Of a stretch of 64,000 bases of DNA, positions 18,650 through 29,137 are shown in pieces. The DNA lies in assembly GCF_900698955.1 (NCBI RefSeq), contig NZ_LR217720.1:620001-684000 (forward strand), written 5' to 3'. A program made the position numbers and the translations under genes. Numbering within the stretch: the stretch's first letter is position 1; each line of letters begins with the position of its first letter. The DNA is from Erwinia_E haradaeae_G (GTDB taxonomy: Bacteria > Pseudomonadota > Gammaproteobacteria > Enterobacterales > Enterobacteriaceae). The notes beneath the pieces were generated by a model. That model ran no database searches, was not told the origin of the DNA, and saw only the letters and a program-made list of their open reading frames with translations.

Positions 18650-20176
18650 ATGTCAACACCAGAATCCAAAAATATTCAAGAAACACCGCATCGTCATTCT
18701 GAACTACAAAAACGACGCGAAAAACTAACCAACATGCGTCAAACAGAAGTGGCTTTTCCCAATGACTTTCGTAGAAAGAATAATTCTTTAGAACTGCATA
18801 GTAGATTTGATCATATAGAGAAAAAAGAACTAGAATTACTGAATATCACAGTCAGTGTTGCAGGACGAATTATCACACGACGTATCATGGGAAAAGCGGC
18901 GTTTATTACATTACAAGATTCTCATGGCCGCATTCAATTATATCTATCACGTACTAATATACTAGACCCAAACCACAACACTACACATTTTAAAATATTT
19001 GATTTAGGTGACATTATTGGTGCCAATGGAATTTTATTTAAAACGAAAACGGGTGAGTTGTCTATATACTGCAATAAAGTGCGTCTTTTAACTAAAGCTC
19101 TACGTCCCTTACCAGATAAATTTCACGGACTAGTTGATCAAGAAACTCGTTATAGACAACGTTATTTAGATCTTATTACTAATCCGGAGGTGCGCAAAAC
19201 ATTTCAAATTCGCTCTAAACTAATAGCTGGAATAAGAAAATTCATGGTAGATCGTGATTTTCTAGAAGTAGAGACCCCAATGATGCAAGCCATCCCAGGA
19301 GGAGCGGCGGCTCGCCCATTTATCACGTATCACAATGCTTTAAATGTCAATATGTATCTACGTATTTCCCCCGAGCTCTATCTTAAACGCTTAATAGTAG
19401 GGGGTTTTGATCGCATCTTTGAAATCAATCGCAATTTTCGTAATGAAGGTACTTCTCCGCGCCATAATCCAGAATTTACTATGATGGAGCTATACATGTC
19501 GTATAGTGACTATATAGATCTCATGCAACTAATTGAAACTCTCTTCTGTACACTAGCACAAGATATCTGTGGGAGCACGCTAATTCAATATGGTAATAAT
19601 AAACTATGTTTTGAAAAACCGTTTCGGTGCATGACAATAAAAGAAGCAATTATTAAATATAATCAAGATGTTAATATATTAGCACTGAATGATTTGGAAA
19701 GTTCATTAGAAATCGCTAGCTCTTTAGATATCATGGTAGAAAAAACATGGGGTGTTGGGCGTATAATCACTGAAATTTTTGAAAAAACAGTAGAAGAAAA
19801 ATTAATTCAACCTACTTTTATCACAGAATACCCAGCTGAAGTATCACCCCTTGCGCGTAGTAATGATATGCATCCAGAAATCACTGACCGTTTTGAACTT
19901 TTTATAGGAGGACGTGAAATTGGTAATGGTTTTTCGGAGCTAAATGACTCAGAGGATCAAAAAAAACGTTTTCTACAGCAAGTTCATTCCAAAGATATTC
20001 TAGGTGATCAAGCAGCCATGTTTTATGATGAGGATTATATCACTGCACTAGAGTATGGTCTACCTCCCTGCGCTGGAGTAGGGATTGGAATTGACAGAAT
20101 GGTAATGCTTTTTACTAATATGCATACTATCCGTGATGTGATACTCTTTCCATTGCTTCGTCCAGATAATCAATGA
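18650..20176 (+). CDS. lysS: Lysyl-tRNA synthetase (class II)
   Basis: Charges tRNA-Lys. It has 508 residues (E. coli 505). It has an N-terminal OB-fold anticodon-binding domain (about 65-150), then the class II catalytic core: motif 1 around FLEVETPMMQ, motif 2 with FRNEGTSPRHNPEFTMMELY, motif 3 GIGIDRMVMLF near the C-terminus. The N-terminal tail is more divergent. AGGGG lies 7-8 nt before the ATG, immediately after the prfB stop, so the two genes form an operon as in E. coli. The stop is TGA. Confidence 0.97.
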   Translation: MSTPESKNIQETPHRHSELQKRREKLTNMRQTEVAFPNDFRRKNNSLELHSRFDHIEKKELELLNITVSVAGRIITRRIMGKAAFITLQDSHGRIQLYLSRTNILDPNHNTTHFKIFDLGDIIGANGILFKTKTGELSIYCNKVRLLTKALRPLPDKFHGLVDQETRYRQRYLDLITNPEVRKTFQIRSKLIAGIRKFMVDRDFLEVETPMMQAIPGGAAARPFITYHNALNVNMYLRISPELYLKRLIVGGFDRIFEINRNFRNEGTSPRHNPEFTMMELYMSYSDYIDLMQLIETLFCTLAQDICGSTLIQYGNNKLCFEKPFRCMTIKEAIIKYNQDVNILALNDLESSLEIASSLDIMVEKTWGVGRIITEIFEKTVEEKLIQPTFITEYPAEVSPLARSNDMHPEITDRFELFIGGREIGNGFSELNDSEDQKKRFLQQVHSKDILGDQAAMFYDEDYITALEYGLPPCAGVGIGIDRMVMLFTNMHTIRDVILFPLLRPDNQ

Positions 20177-20486
20177 TGAATAAACGCTGTATAATCAATA
20201 TTATTAACTTATCTATCATACCTTTGTATGTTCATCCACGCTGCATCGTGTAATACCATACACTAATGGCGCTTACTCAAAAATATGTGATATAAGAGAT
20301 TGATATCACATGATGATGGAGATAGTATCTATACTACATTCATGAAAATATGCTACGGGAAAATATTATGGGTTACATCTACACCATATGGATAAAAATG
20401 TGTGAGATAATACTTAAAGTGTAGAATAATACCTTATAAGTATACGAATATATAGTAGTACCCATTGTCCATCATATCATCACACC
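20177..20486. other. Non-coding gap between lysS and kdsA
   Basis: About 0.3 kb between convergent genes. Only short imperfect stems (CATAC/GTATG, GTGTA/TACAC) are seen; no gene. Confidence 0.6.
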
Positions 20487-21341
20487 TTAGCAGCTTGTAT
20501 TAAGATCAGGAAAGCTTTTTACCAAATCATCAATAGCTTGCATCTGTACTAAAAAAGGTTCTAATTTATCCAGAGGTAATGCTGAAGGACCGTCACATTT
20601 AGCCTGAGATGGGCATGGATGCGCTTCAATAAAAAGACCTGCAATCCCAACAGCAAGACCAGCTCGAGCTAATTCACTAATCTGCGAACGACGTCCACTA
20701 GATACAGTACTCATTGGATGACGATACTGCAGAGAATGCGTAACATCAAAGATGATAGGATGATTATTGGATACTTGTTTCATAACATTAAAACCTAGCA
20801 TATCTACTACAAGGTTATCATAACCAAAATTGACACCACGATCACATAAAAGGATCTTTTCGTTACCTCCTTGTGCAAACTTATCAATAATATTTCCTAT
20901 TTGCCATGGACTCATAAACTGTGGTTTTTTGACATTAATAATAGAACCAGTTTTTGCCATGGCATCAATTAAATCAGTTTGACGCGCGAGAAAAGCAGGT
21001 AGCTGAATAACGTCTACTACATTTGCTACTGTCTGTACCTGACTGATGTCGTGTACGTCTGTCATAATTTTCACTGCAAAACTTTTTTTAATGTCCTGGA
21101 AAATTTTCATACCTTCTTCTAATCCTAAACCACGATAAGAGTTTACAGAAGAACGATTCGCTTTATCAAAAGAAGCCTTAAATACATAAGGAATCTTGAG
21201 TTTGTCTGTTACCCTTACATAATGCTCACAAATTGTCATCGCTAAATCACGCGACTCTAGAACATTCATACCCCCAAATAAAACACTTGGCAAGTGATTA
21301 GATACCTGAATATGACCAATGTTTACTATTTTGTCTTTCAT
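20487..21341 (-). CDS. kdsA: 3-deoxy-8-phosphooctulonate (KDO-8-P) synthase
   Basis: Condenses PEP with arabinose 5-phosphate to make KDO-8-P for the LPS inner core. The frame opens at 21362, but the ATG at 21341 (AGG 7 nt upstream) gives exactly 284 residues, as in E. coli. Conserved segments are VLFGGMNVLESRDLA, FKASFDKANRSS, VIQLPAFLARQTDL, NVKKPQF, FGYDNLVVDMLGF and GLFIEAHP. The usual SYRGPGLEEG reads SYRGLGLEEG, a mild change. In E. coli kdsA lies in the hemA-prfA-prmC operon; here it has moved away from prfA-prmC. Confidence 0.97.
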   Translation of the reverse strand: MKDKIVNIGHIQVSNHLPSVLFGGMNVLESRDLAMTICEHYVRVTDKLKIPYVFKASFDKANRSSVNSYRGLGLEEGMKIFQDIKKSFAVKIMTDVHDISQVQTVANVVDVIQLPAFLARQTDLIDAMAKTGSIINVKKPQFMSPWQIGNIIDKFAQGGNEKILLCDRGVNFGYDNLVVDMLGFNVMKQVSNNHPIIFDVTHSLQYRHPMSTVSSGRRSQISELARAGLAVGIAGLFIEAHPCPSQAKCDGPSALPLDKLEPFLVQMQAIDDLVKSFPDLNTSC

Positions 21342-22243
21342 TAATTTACCTATGTGTAGCAATAGATGAGCACCCTCGCTTAGGAAGCTAATTATTTCAT
21401 ATATTAGAGGAACAAAAACTTTTAATAAATTATTAATGCATCACATGTGATATATTAACGCAAAGAAAAAATTGCTTTTAATATCAAATAATCTGATAAA
21501 GAGCATTTGATATTAAAAATATATGAACATATAAAATACCACACTCAGTATATCTAATACTATACAAAGAAATTTGATATTTTGGTAGCCTAAAGTCTCA
21601 AGAAAATTAAAGTAATATTTATATATATAGCAGATACTCATATACATGTGTCATAATGGGAGGTAATTGGTAAGAAAGATTATTTCTCTATCATTGCATA
21701 ATTCATGCTTGTCTTTTTATGAATCGTATATTACCTTTATATATGTATTCTATTGTGTAAACAGATATTCCTAGACGCAAGCGCACAATCATATACACTC
21801 AGATATATCCCATAAACGCTCTTCATTGCTGCATGTCTGATGCAGAAGAAAAATTCTAGAATAGTTATCAATCTTAGTACAATAAGTGCTTTCATTAAAG
21901 ATAGTTAGTTGAGAATAACCCTCTATGATTATATTCACTGATTACTCTACAAAATAAAAATAAAACTAGATAACATCATCATCCACAGTACTACTGAATA
22001 TATCGAAAAGCTTACTTATTATGAATGATATAGTATATACAAATAGAGATAGATTCTTATGAATTCCTAATATGACTTGCTACTACATATTAGTATTAAT
22101 ATGTCATCTATCACGTATACTATCAATGACTTTCCCTAAAATAATTTCTTTTTGCTAAGCACAAAACGTGTCACAGAAAAAATAATTCTCTTTTATAGAT
22201 TGATTAGGTACATTTAATGCAAATATATCAATGGAGTATTTAG
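21342..22243. other. Non-coding gap between kdsA and tyrS
   Basis: About 0.9 kb between divergent genes, A+T-rich. E. coli has pdxH upstream of tyrS; no trace is seen. The promoters of kdsA and tyrS must lie here, but in such A+T-rich DNA I cannot pick them reliably. Confidence 0.6.
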
Positions 22244-23530
22244 GTGTCAAAAAAAAATATAATCAAGATCTTAAAAGAAAGAGGCTTAATAGCCCAAATT
22301 TCTAACGAACAAACTTTAGAAAAAATTTTAGAACACGAACAAGTAGTTCTCTATTGTGGATTTGACCCCACTGCTGATAGCTTACACGTAGGGCATTTAA
22401 TGCCATTAATATGTCTAAAACATTTTCAACATGCTGGTCACACCCCTATCATCTTAATAGGGGGGGGCACTGGTCTCATAGGTGATCCTAGTTTTAAAAT
22501 AGGTGAACGTAAACTTAATACTGAGACTATAGTAGCCAAATGGGTAGAGGATATCTCTTTACAAATAGTCAAGTTTTTAGATTTTCACTGTAGTGAAAAC
22601 AGTGCTCTTCTGATCAATAACTATCATTGGTTTCATGGCACTAATATAATTGATTTCTTGCGTCATGTTGGTAAACACTTTTCTGTTAACCAAATGATAA
22701 ACAAAGAGATAGTAAAGAGGCGTCTTCATACTACGAATAAAGGATTATCCTTTACTGAATTTTCCTACAATCTATTACAAGCTTATGACTTTGCATATTT
22801 AAATGAAAATTATCATACTATTCTACAGATTGGTGGATCAGATCAATGGGGGAATATTACTTCCGGTATAGATCTTGTTCGTCGTTTAAATAAGAAACAA
22901 GTTTTCGGTCTTACTTTACCCTTACTTACAAAATCTGATGGAACTAAGTTTGGCAAAACTGAAGGAGGAACGGTTTGGTTGGATGCTCAAAAAACTAGCC
23001 CATATCAGTTTTATCAATTCTGGATGTCCACTGTGGACTCGGATGTATATCATTTTTTAAAAATATTTACGTGTATGAGTATAAATGACATTGACGCACT
23101 TCAGGAGGTCGATCAACAGAGCAATCAAGCGCCGTCTGCGCAAAGAGTATTAGCTGCAATCATGACGCAATTAATCCATGGAGAACAGGGTTTGGTGTCA
23201 GCACGTCGCATTACTGATAGTTTGTTCCATGGTACTATCACAGCATTAACAGAACAGGATATCAAACAGTTAGTACAAGATGGAATACCAGCCATTACAC
23301 TAGCGGTAGGTGAAGATCTACAACAAGCACTCATGAACACTTTGTTAGCTACTTCACGCAGGCAAGCACGCCAGCTAATTACCTCTCAAGCAATCAGTAT
23401 AAACGGTAATCTACAGACTCACAGTCAATATATTTTTTGCAATAAAGACCGTTTATTTGAGCAGTATACGCTTCTATGCCGCGGTAAGAAAAATTACCGC
23501 ATCATTAGATGGAAATATGATGATAACTAA
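22244..23530 (+). CDS. tyrS: Tyrosyl-tRNA synthetase
   Basis: Class I synthetase charging tRNA-Tyr. It has 428 residues (E. coli 424). It uses a GTG start with GGAG 7 nt upstream. The HIGH motif appears as HVGH (DSLHVGHLMP) and KMSKS as KFGKT; the tyrosine-binding segment YNLLQAYDFAYL and QIGGSDQWGNITSGIDL are conserved, and a C-terminal S4-like domain is present. Codons 2-6 run through nine consecutive A residues (22249-22257), a slippery tract that is in frame as sequenced. It is separated from pdxY, its E. coli neighbour, which lies near 55 kb. Confidence 0.97.
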   Translation: MSKKNIIKILKERGLIAQISNEQTLEKILEHEQVVLYCGFDPTADSLHVGHLMPLICLKHFQHAGHTPIILIGGGTGLIGDPSFKIGERKLNTETIVAKWVEDISLQIVKFLDFHCSENSALLINNYHWFHGTNIIDFLRHVGKHFSVNQMINKEIVKRRLHTTNKGLSFTEFSYNLLQAYDFAYLNENYHTILQIGGSDQWGNITSGIDLVRRLNKKQVFGLTLPLLTKSDGTKFGKTEGGTVWLDAQKTSPYQFYQFWMSTVDSDVYHFLKIFTCMSINDIDALQEVDQQSNQAPSAQRVLAAIMTQLIHGEQGLVSARRITDSLFHGTITALTEQDIKQLVQDGIPAITLAVGEDLQQALMNTLLATSRRQARQLITSQAISINGNLQTHSQYIFCNKDRLFEQYTLLCRGKKNYRIIRWKYDDN

Positions 23531-24418
23531 TCCGTATCCAATGATGCACAAGCATTCTTTCTTACTTCTCCACGGAGAAAACATGCAACTGCATATCCTA
23601 CAATCAATATATTATCAATTTATAAAATAAATATGCATGCTGGAGCTGTACACTTGTCGTGATTGTTATAAAAAAATGCCATAAATTTATCACACAAAGT
23701 CACAATATGACATAACCTATATGGGTATCTGATAAATGCAAGATACCATGATGATGGTAATGAGGGTGATAACGATTCCCATCTTTATCGATTGAACAGA
23801 ATTATCTTGATTCCTCTATATATGGACTGTTATATTAAAAATAATGGATATAGTTACACACAATACTAAAAATATTTTGTATGGTATACAATAGAAGATA
23901 GCGATACTTCGCGCTCTGAGTACACAGCATGCCACATTGATACAACATAGATAAATATATTCCTTTCATATTTCCGCTTATACTAAAAATGTTTCAACAT
24001 CAATACAAATGTGTACTAAAGTATGTAATTATATCTCTTAATATAAGAATACAGTACCACTCCTCACCACATATTGCTCGAATATAAGATTAGATCTCAT
24101 AGTAGACAGTATCATTTTAATAAATGATCTATTATTCATCCAATATGAATTGGAATATAAAATATAATATCAATATATATAAAATAATTAATTGCTATTA
24201 ATCACTCACATAGAACTATATGCAATGATTACGTATGATTGAAAAAGTAATTCTGTTTATAGAATGACAAAATATAGTCGGTGCTATAATACACTGAACT
24301 CAATAAATAGATTGATGACGTGTATAACCGATATTTTTCAACATATAAAACCGTTCCAAATCATTACTGCTCTATTCAGAAAAATAACATCTATAGTATA
24401 AATGCTCATGTAGTTGTA
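23531..24418. other. Non-coding gap between tyrS and mlaA
   Basis: About 0.9 kb between convergent genes. A short TTCTC/GAGAA stem (23566-23579) about 35 nt after tyrS could be a relic terminator. Otherwise no gene, repeat or RNA is seen. Confidence 0.6.
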
Positions 24419-25183
24419 TTATATTGTATCAATCTCAGTTATCATACGCTGCGTTACTATATGATTTATAGTATCCTGAGAAGTTGAATGAGGTTTTCTA
24501 GCTAAAAAGTCATAATGTTGAAAATAAGTTGTACGCATAAACATGTAAGGATCTTTGTTTTCTTGTATCATTATATCATAGTCTAACAGCTGTGCTCTAT
24601 TTTCAACCCCCTCTAATAACCATTTACTTACAGACATCCACCAAGTAAAACAACTAAACGGAAAATACATATAATCTACTAAACCACCAAGATCCTCACG
24701 GGGTGTAAACCTTCCGTAACCAGGTATAACCATATAGATACCATACCCCACATTATAATAACCAAGAGTATTACCAAATACGCGGCTGTCTTGTTTTTCT
24801 AATTTAGGGTTAGCCATACTTGCAACATCAATAAAACCACCCATTCCTAGTACAGTATTAAGAAGAAATCGATTAAAGTGTAATCCTGCCTGATATGGGT
24901 TACCTTCAAGTAAATAATTAACCACTGAGCTTGGTTCACTTAAATTACTAGTAAAATTTATCAATCCATAACGGACGGGAAGGGGTATCATATCCCGCCA
25001 CAACAATGCTAAAGGGCGTATAATATACGGATCTATAATATTATAATTCCAGTGAAACATAATACGATTAAATTTCTCTAAAGGATCTAAATATGCCCCT
25101 TTGGTTTCATGTATCTCTGGACTACTAATGCAACCCGTCATTAATAATCCGAGCAATACTAAACGTGTAAGCTGATAATTCAT
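24419..25183 (-). CDS. mlaA: Phospholipid-transport lipoprotein MlaA (VacJ)
   Basis: Outer-membrane lipoprotein that removes phospholipids from the outer leaflet and passes them to the periplasmic Mla pathway. The frame is open from 25228; the ATG at 25183 gives a lipoprotein signal peptide ending LLMTGC with lipid-modified Cys18. It has 254 residues (E. coli 251). The family core is clear: DPLEKFNRIMFHWN, DPYIIRPLALLWRD, the LEGNPYQAGLHFNRFLLNTVLGMGG block and YGRFTPREDLGG. The Shine-Dalgarno is weak. It stands alone; the inner-membrane mlaFEDCB genes are not in this window. Confidence 0.95.
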   Translation of the reverse strand: MNYQLTRLVLLGLLMTGCISSPEIHETKGAYLDPLEKFNRIMFHWNYNIIDPYIIRPLALLWRDMIPLPVRYGLINFTSNLSEPSSVVNYLLEGNPYQAGLHFNRFLLNTVLGMGGFIDVASMANPKLEKQDSRVFGNTLGYYNVGYGIYMVIPGYGRFTPREDLGGLVDYMYFPFSCFTWWMSVSKWLLEGVENRAQLLDYDIMIQENKDPYMFMRTTYFQHYDFLARKPHSTSQDTINHIVTQRMITEIDTI

Positions 25184-26406
25184 AGAGGATATTTCCACAT
25201 AAAAGATAAGCGTACTCGCATTGTACACCTTAGATATATATGCATAGATATCTAATCTACATTAGATACAAAACATTTTATTTTATAAAATCATAATGAT
25301 GTATATACAGTTAACAACTATGTTTGAGTTCTTGTGGCTCCTCAAAAGTACTTTTACACTATTCAGTGTATAGTCTTACAGAAGGGGTGTACAAAACAGA
25401 TATGGTCTATAATAGATACCTTATATTATACATTTTTGTATCTCTCTAATAATACACACACACTCTAAAAACTTATAAACCTATATATTCCGCAATTTTT
25501 ATAAATAACCATCCACAATAAATATAAAATTATTTAGTCTATTAATAGACTATATTCTATTATCAACTCATAAAATATAATACGTGTGTATACTTACTAA
25601 AAAGACACATCTTACTATAAGTAAATCACTATAACCATACTAATATACATCTCGTTTGTTTCACTACAGTGATATAGTTACAATAGAAGCATTACATTGT
25701 AAATAGATATTTTTTTAAAATTTTGACAAAAATTCTCATACTAGTATTGGGATTTCAACGACTTTTCTCTAACAATATAGCTGTGTTCACTGTTTGATAA
25801 TGACATACAATATCAAAAAGAGTAATGTAGACATCAAAGTGATTATACAAATCTCTATGCCTTTCAGTAGATATAAGGATAAACATATATTTTCGCCAAT
25901 CCATGATGTAACAATATTTTTCTCGCAGTAATAAAAAACTGTAAATCGCCCCACACTCTCAAAACTATAAATATATTTTATAAAAACTGCAGGTATGCTC
26001 TATAATATCTAATTACAGTATAACAATATATCATTGATACGCGCACCCTATCTTAATACGATGTACTCCATCTCTCATAGAGATGCTCGATCTAAGAGCG
26101 TTTCTACTATATTTAATAACACTCTATTGATGTGAATGATATTATATTTTTCATGACTCCTTAGTTGTATGTCATACCTAAACCACTACATTATATACTA
26201 CCTGATTCCATCACTGATGAGACATAGTTGTAATATTTTAAAAATAGTCATCTTTAACTATCTGGATGAGATAGAGATATCGCCTGCGATCCGGTGAATA
26301 CTAAGTAGGATGCAGTGACTTAACAGCAAGAAATATAATAAGGATATTCTCATTATTTGACTAAACGCAGAAAACAGACGCATCTTACATATTATTAATC
26401 ATGTGA
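25184..26406. other. Non-coding gap between prs and mlaA
   Basis: About 1.2 kb, A+T-rich. A slightly more G+C-rich patch lies at about 26270-26330, just beyond prs, without a convincing reading frame; it may be residue of a lost gene. A perfect ATTAATCA/TGATTAAT repeat (26394-26411) overlaps the prs stop but leaves only a 2-nt loop. Confidence 0.6.
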
Positions 26407-27354
26407 TTAATGCTCAAACATAGCTGAAATAGATTCATCATTACTTATACGACGAATAGCTTCAGCTAACATGCCTGATAAGGTTAACATGCGCACGGTA
26501 GGTAATTCTTTTATTTCTTGCGGCAAAGGAATCGTATCACATACAACGACTTCGTCAAGCATTGAGTTTTTTAAGTTACTTACTACGTTTCCTGAAAAAA
26601 TAGGATGAGTGGTATATGCAAATACACGTTTTGCACCTCTATACTTTAGCGCTTCTGCTGCTTTGCATAAAGTGCCTCCAGTATCAATCATATCGTCTAC
26701 TAATACACAGTCACGCCCTGCTACATCACCGATAATATTCATCACTTGAGCAACATTAGCACGTGGACGACGTTTATCAATAATAGCCATATCAGTATCA
26801 TGGAGTAATTTAGCAATCGCACGTGCGCGTACCACTCCACCTATATCTGGAGAGACAACAATAGGGTTTTCAAAGCCGATTTGCAGCATATCCTCTAATA
26901 GCACCGGACTGCCGAAAACATTATCCACTGGCACATCAAAAAAACCCTGGATCTGTTCAGCATGCAAATCCACAGTTAATACCCGATCTACACCCACGCT
27001 AGATAAAAAATCAGCAATCACTTTTGCTGTAATAGGAACGCGAGCAGAGCGTACGCGACGATCTTGACGGGCATATCCAAAATAGGGGATCACTGCAGTA
27101 ATACGACCAGCGGAGGCACGACGTAGAGCATCGACCATAACAACCAATTCCATTAAATTATCATTCGTAGGCGCACAAGTAGACTGGATAATAAAAATAT
27201 CACCGCCACGTACGTTCTCATTAATTTGTACACTTACTTCACCATCGCTAAAACGACCTACAGCAGCATCACAAAGCGTGCTGTTAAGGCATGCCGCAAC
27301 ACGTTGCGCTAGTTCAGGAATCGCATTACCAGCAAAAAGCTTCATATTAAGCAC
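26407..27354 (-). CDS. prs: Ribose-phosphate pyrophosphokinase
   Basis: Makes PRPP for nucleotide, histidine and NAD synthesis. It has 315 residues, the E. coli length, with extensive identity. Key segments are FSDGEVSVQINENVRGGD, YFGYARQDRR, VDLHAEQIQGFFDVPVDNV (metal/ATP region) and the PRPP-binding loop DDMIDTGGT. It starts with GTG, as in E. coli (codon 4 is the first ATG), with GAGG 8 nt upstream. It is third in lolB-ispE-prs, about 280 bp downstream of ispE. Confidence 0.98.
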   Translation of the reverse strand: MLNMKLFAGNAIPELAQRVAACLNSTLCDAAVGRFSDGEVSVQINENVRGGDIFIIQSTCAPTNDNLMELVVMVDALRRASAGRITAVIPYFGYARQDRRVRSARVPITAKVIADFLSSVGVDRVLTVDLHAEQIQGFFDVPVDNVFGSPVLLEDMLQIGFENPIVVSPDIGGVVRARAIAKLLHDTDMAIIDKRRPRANVAQVMNIIGDVAGRDCVLVDDMIDTGGTLCKAAEALKYRGAKRVFAYTTHPIFSGNVVSNLKNSMLDEVVVCDTIPLPQEIKELPTVRMLTLSGMLAEAIRRISNDESISAMFEH

Positions 27355-27636
27355 AAGATGAACCTCGTAGTTTACATCCAGCTAATGCAATGCTAATAGC
27401 ATGCTGGCAAAATAATGTATATTGTCCTATTAACCATGGGCGATAGTATCCTTAATGCTAGATTCTTAACCCTCTCTTTATTTATCTTCTCTTAACTATT
27501 ACTACTGAGAGCTGTGCATTATCATGAACTAATTACTACAAATTAATACCCTCATATTTTATATGAAAGCTTATACATTAAAGAGTTAAGATAATTGTAT
27601 TATAAAAATAATACTAAGAGTGTTATTCAAATTCTG

Positions 27637-28503
27637 TTACTGCATTATGTATTTTTTTAACACACTGTATAATGGAGAAACATTTAACCCTCGAGCTACA
27701 AAACCCTGTAATCCTGCAGGCATTTTTGCTAAGATAGAACGAGCAGAGGATTCAGTATAAAATTCTGCAAAAACACATGAACCTGTACCAGTTAAGCGCG
27801 GTAAAGAATATGGCGCCAACAAAGACATAAGGTATTCCACCTCATAAAAACGATGTCTAACAACATATTCACAATCATTAAAAAATGTACCTAATAATAA
27901 ATCTTTCATATAACGATGAGGAGTATTTCTAGTTAGCAAAGGATCATGAAAAACTTGCAGAGTACTAATATTAATACCAGGGTGCACAACTAAATACCAT
28001 TTTTCCTTCAATGAAATTGGAATAAGGCGATCTCCAATCCCCTCAGCCAACGCCGATGAACCATAAAGAAAAAATGGTATATCAGCACCTAATTGTAATC
28101 CTAGCGCTGCTAGCTGTCCTGTACTAAACTGGGCACCCCATAAATAATTAAGCGCTACTAGTACAGTAGCAGCATTTGAAGAACCTCCGCCAACTCCCCC
28201 ACCAATAGGAAGTCGTTTTTCTAATTGGAAAGTTGCGCCGGCTTTATTTGGTAAGGTACCGCATAATTGCGCCTGATCACGTAAAAGTTTTGCTGCGCGC
28301 ATAATGAGATTTTTATCTTCTTCCACATCTGGCAATTTAGTCAATAATTGTAACTCTCCGCTTTTGTTGTGCTCAACCGATAGAGTATCCCCATACTCAA
28401 GTAATTGAAATAAAGTTTGAAGGTTATGATATCCATCTGATCGCTGACCAATAATATAGAGAAATAAATTTAGTTTTGCTGGGGCGGGCCACTTAGTAAT
28501 CAT
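27637..28503 (-). CDS. ispE: 4-diphosphocytidyl-2-C-methyl-D-erythritol kinase
   Basis: GHMP kinase of the non-mevalonate isoprenoid pathway. It has 288 residues (E. coli 283). The substrate segment WPAPAKLNLFLYI and the ATP-binding glycine-rich loop LPIGGGVGGGSSNAA are intact; LTGTGSCVFAEF near the C-terminus is typical. A strong AAGGAAGG ribosome site lies 4-5 nt before the ATG, 12 bp after lolB, so lolB-ispE are co-transcribed as in E. coli. It supplies precursors for undecaprenyl phosphate, consistent with the retained peptidoglycan and LPS genes. Confidence 0.96.
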   Translation of the reverse strand: MITKWPAPAKLNLFLYIIGQRSDGYHNLQTLFQLLEYGDTLSVEHNKSGELQLLTKLPDVEEDKNLIMRAAKLLRDQAQLCGTLPNKAGATFQLEKRLPIGGGVGGGSSNAATVLVALNYLWGAQFSTGQLAALGLQLGADIPFFLYGSSALAEGIGDRLIPISLKEKWYLVVHPGINISTLQVFHDPLLTRNTPHRYMKDLLLGTFFNDCEYVVRHRFYEVEYLMSLLAPYSLPRLTGTGSCVFAEFYTESSARSILAKMPAGLQGFVARGLNVSPLYSVLKKYIMQ

Positions 28504-28515
28504 ATAGCCTTCCTT

Positions 28516-29137
28516 CTAATCTATCTTTACCTTAATACATTGATTATCTTGGTGCACCTCAATGCTACTAGGTAGATATGGTAGTCCAAATGCTTTTTTA
28601 TACTCTATATAGAGTATGCAGCAGCGTCTACTGGCTGCATTCCAATAAACCTCCCTTAGGAGATTTTGTTCGTCTAATCTAAAATTAGCACAATCACCAG
28701 GTAATCCCATGATCCATTGACGAAAATTTTCCAGTGAAATCTTCATCCCAGTTAGTTGATATATTACATATGTTGCACGTTGCTCATTAATCACATATTT
28801 CACTTTTCTATGAATAAATTTTACTATAGTGCCATCCTGTATTAACTGTAATTCTGTTATACCAAATAAGTTAGTAAAAACAAGTTGATAATGATGAGGT
28901 GAGCTTTGTTGCCAGTAAAAATGAACGTACAATTTATGATTATCAGAAAATAACGATAATGTACCACGGGTTTCATATTTAGTAATTCGTTGTACCAACT
29001 TCTCGTGAATATGCCACGGCGTAATTATCTTCTGCTGATCTGTTAGTTGCCTTGATGGGTTCTGACTACAAGCGGTTAATAAAATACTAGAAAAAAAAAA
29101 TAAACCGCACCATAAAACGATGCAATACTAAAATCAT
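28516..29137 (-). CDS. lolB: Outer-membrane lipoprotein receptor LolB, interrupted by an A10 slippage tract
   Basis: LolB anchors lipoproteins in the outer membrane. The long frame (28998 down to 28516; TTG, 160 residues) lacks a signal peptide but matches LolB in YETRG, FYWQQS, YQLVFTN-FG-TELQL and RQWIMGLPGD. In that frame the upstream codons continue through a lipobox (LLTAC), then hit a stop at 29130 with no start codon. In the next frame an ATG at 29137 has a GGAG 8 nt upstream. The two frames meet at ten T residues (A10 at 29091-29100 on the plus strand). Skipping one base yields a 206-residue protein with signal peptide and Cys23; E. coli LolB has 207. It is either slippage-rescued or a very recent pseudogene. 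Confidence 0.85.

Noticed and set aside
28516..28998. LolB starting at TTG 28998 as a complete short protein
   Set aside because: That start removes the signal peptide and lipid-attachment cysteine that LolB needs; the coding similarity and lipobox continue upstream to the A10 tract.
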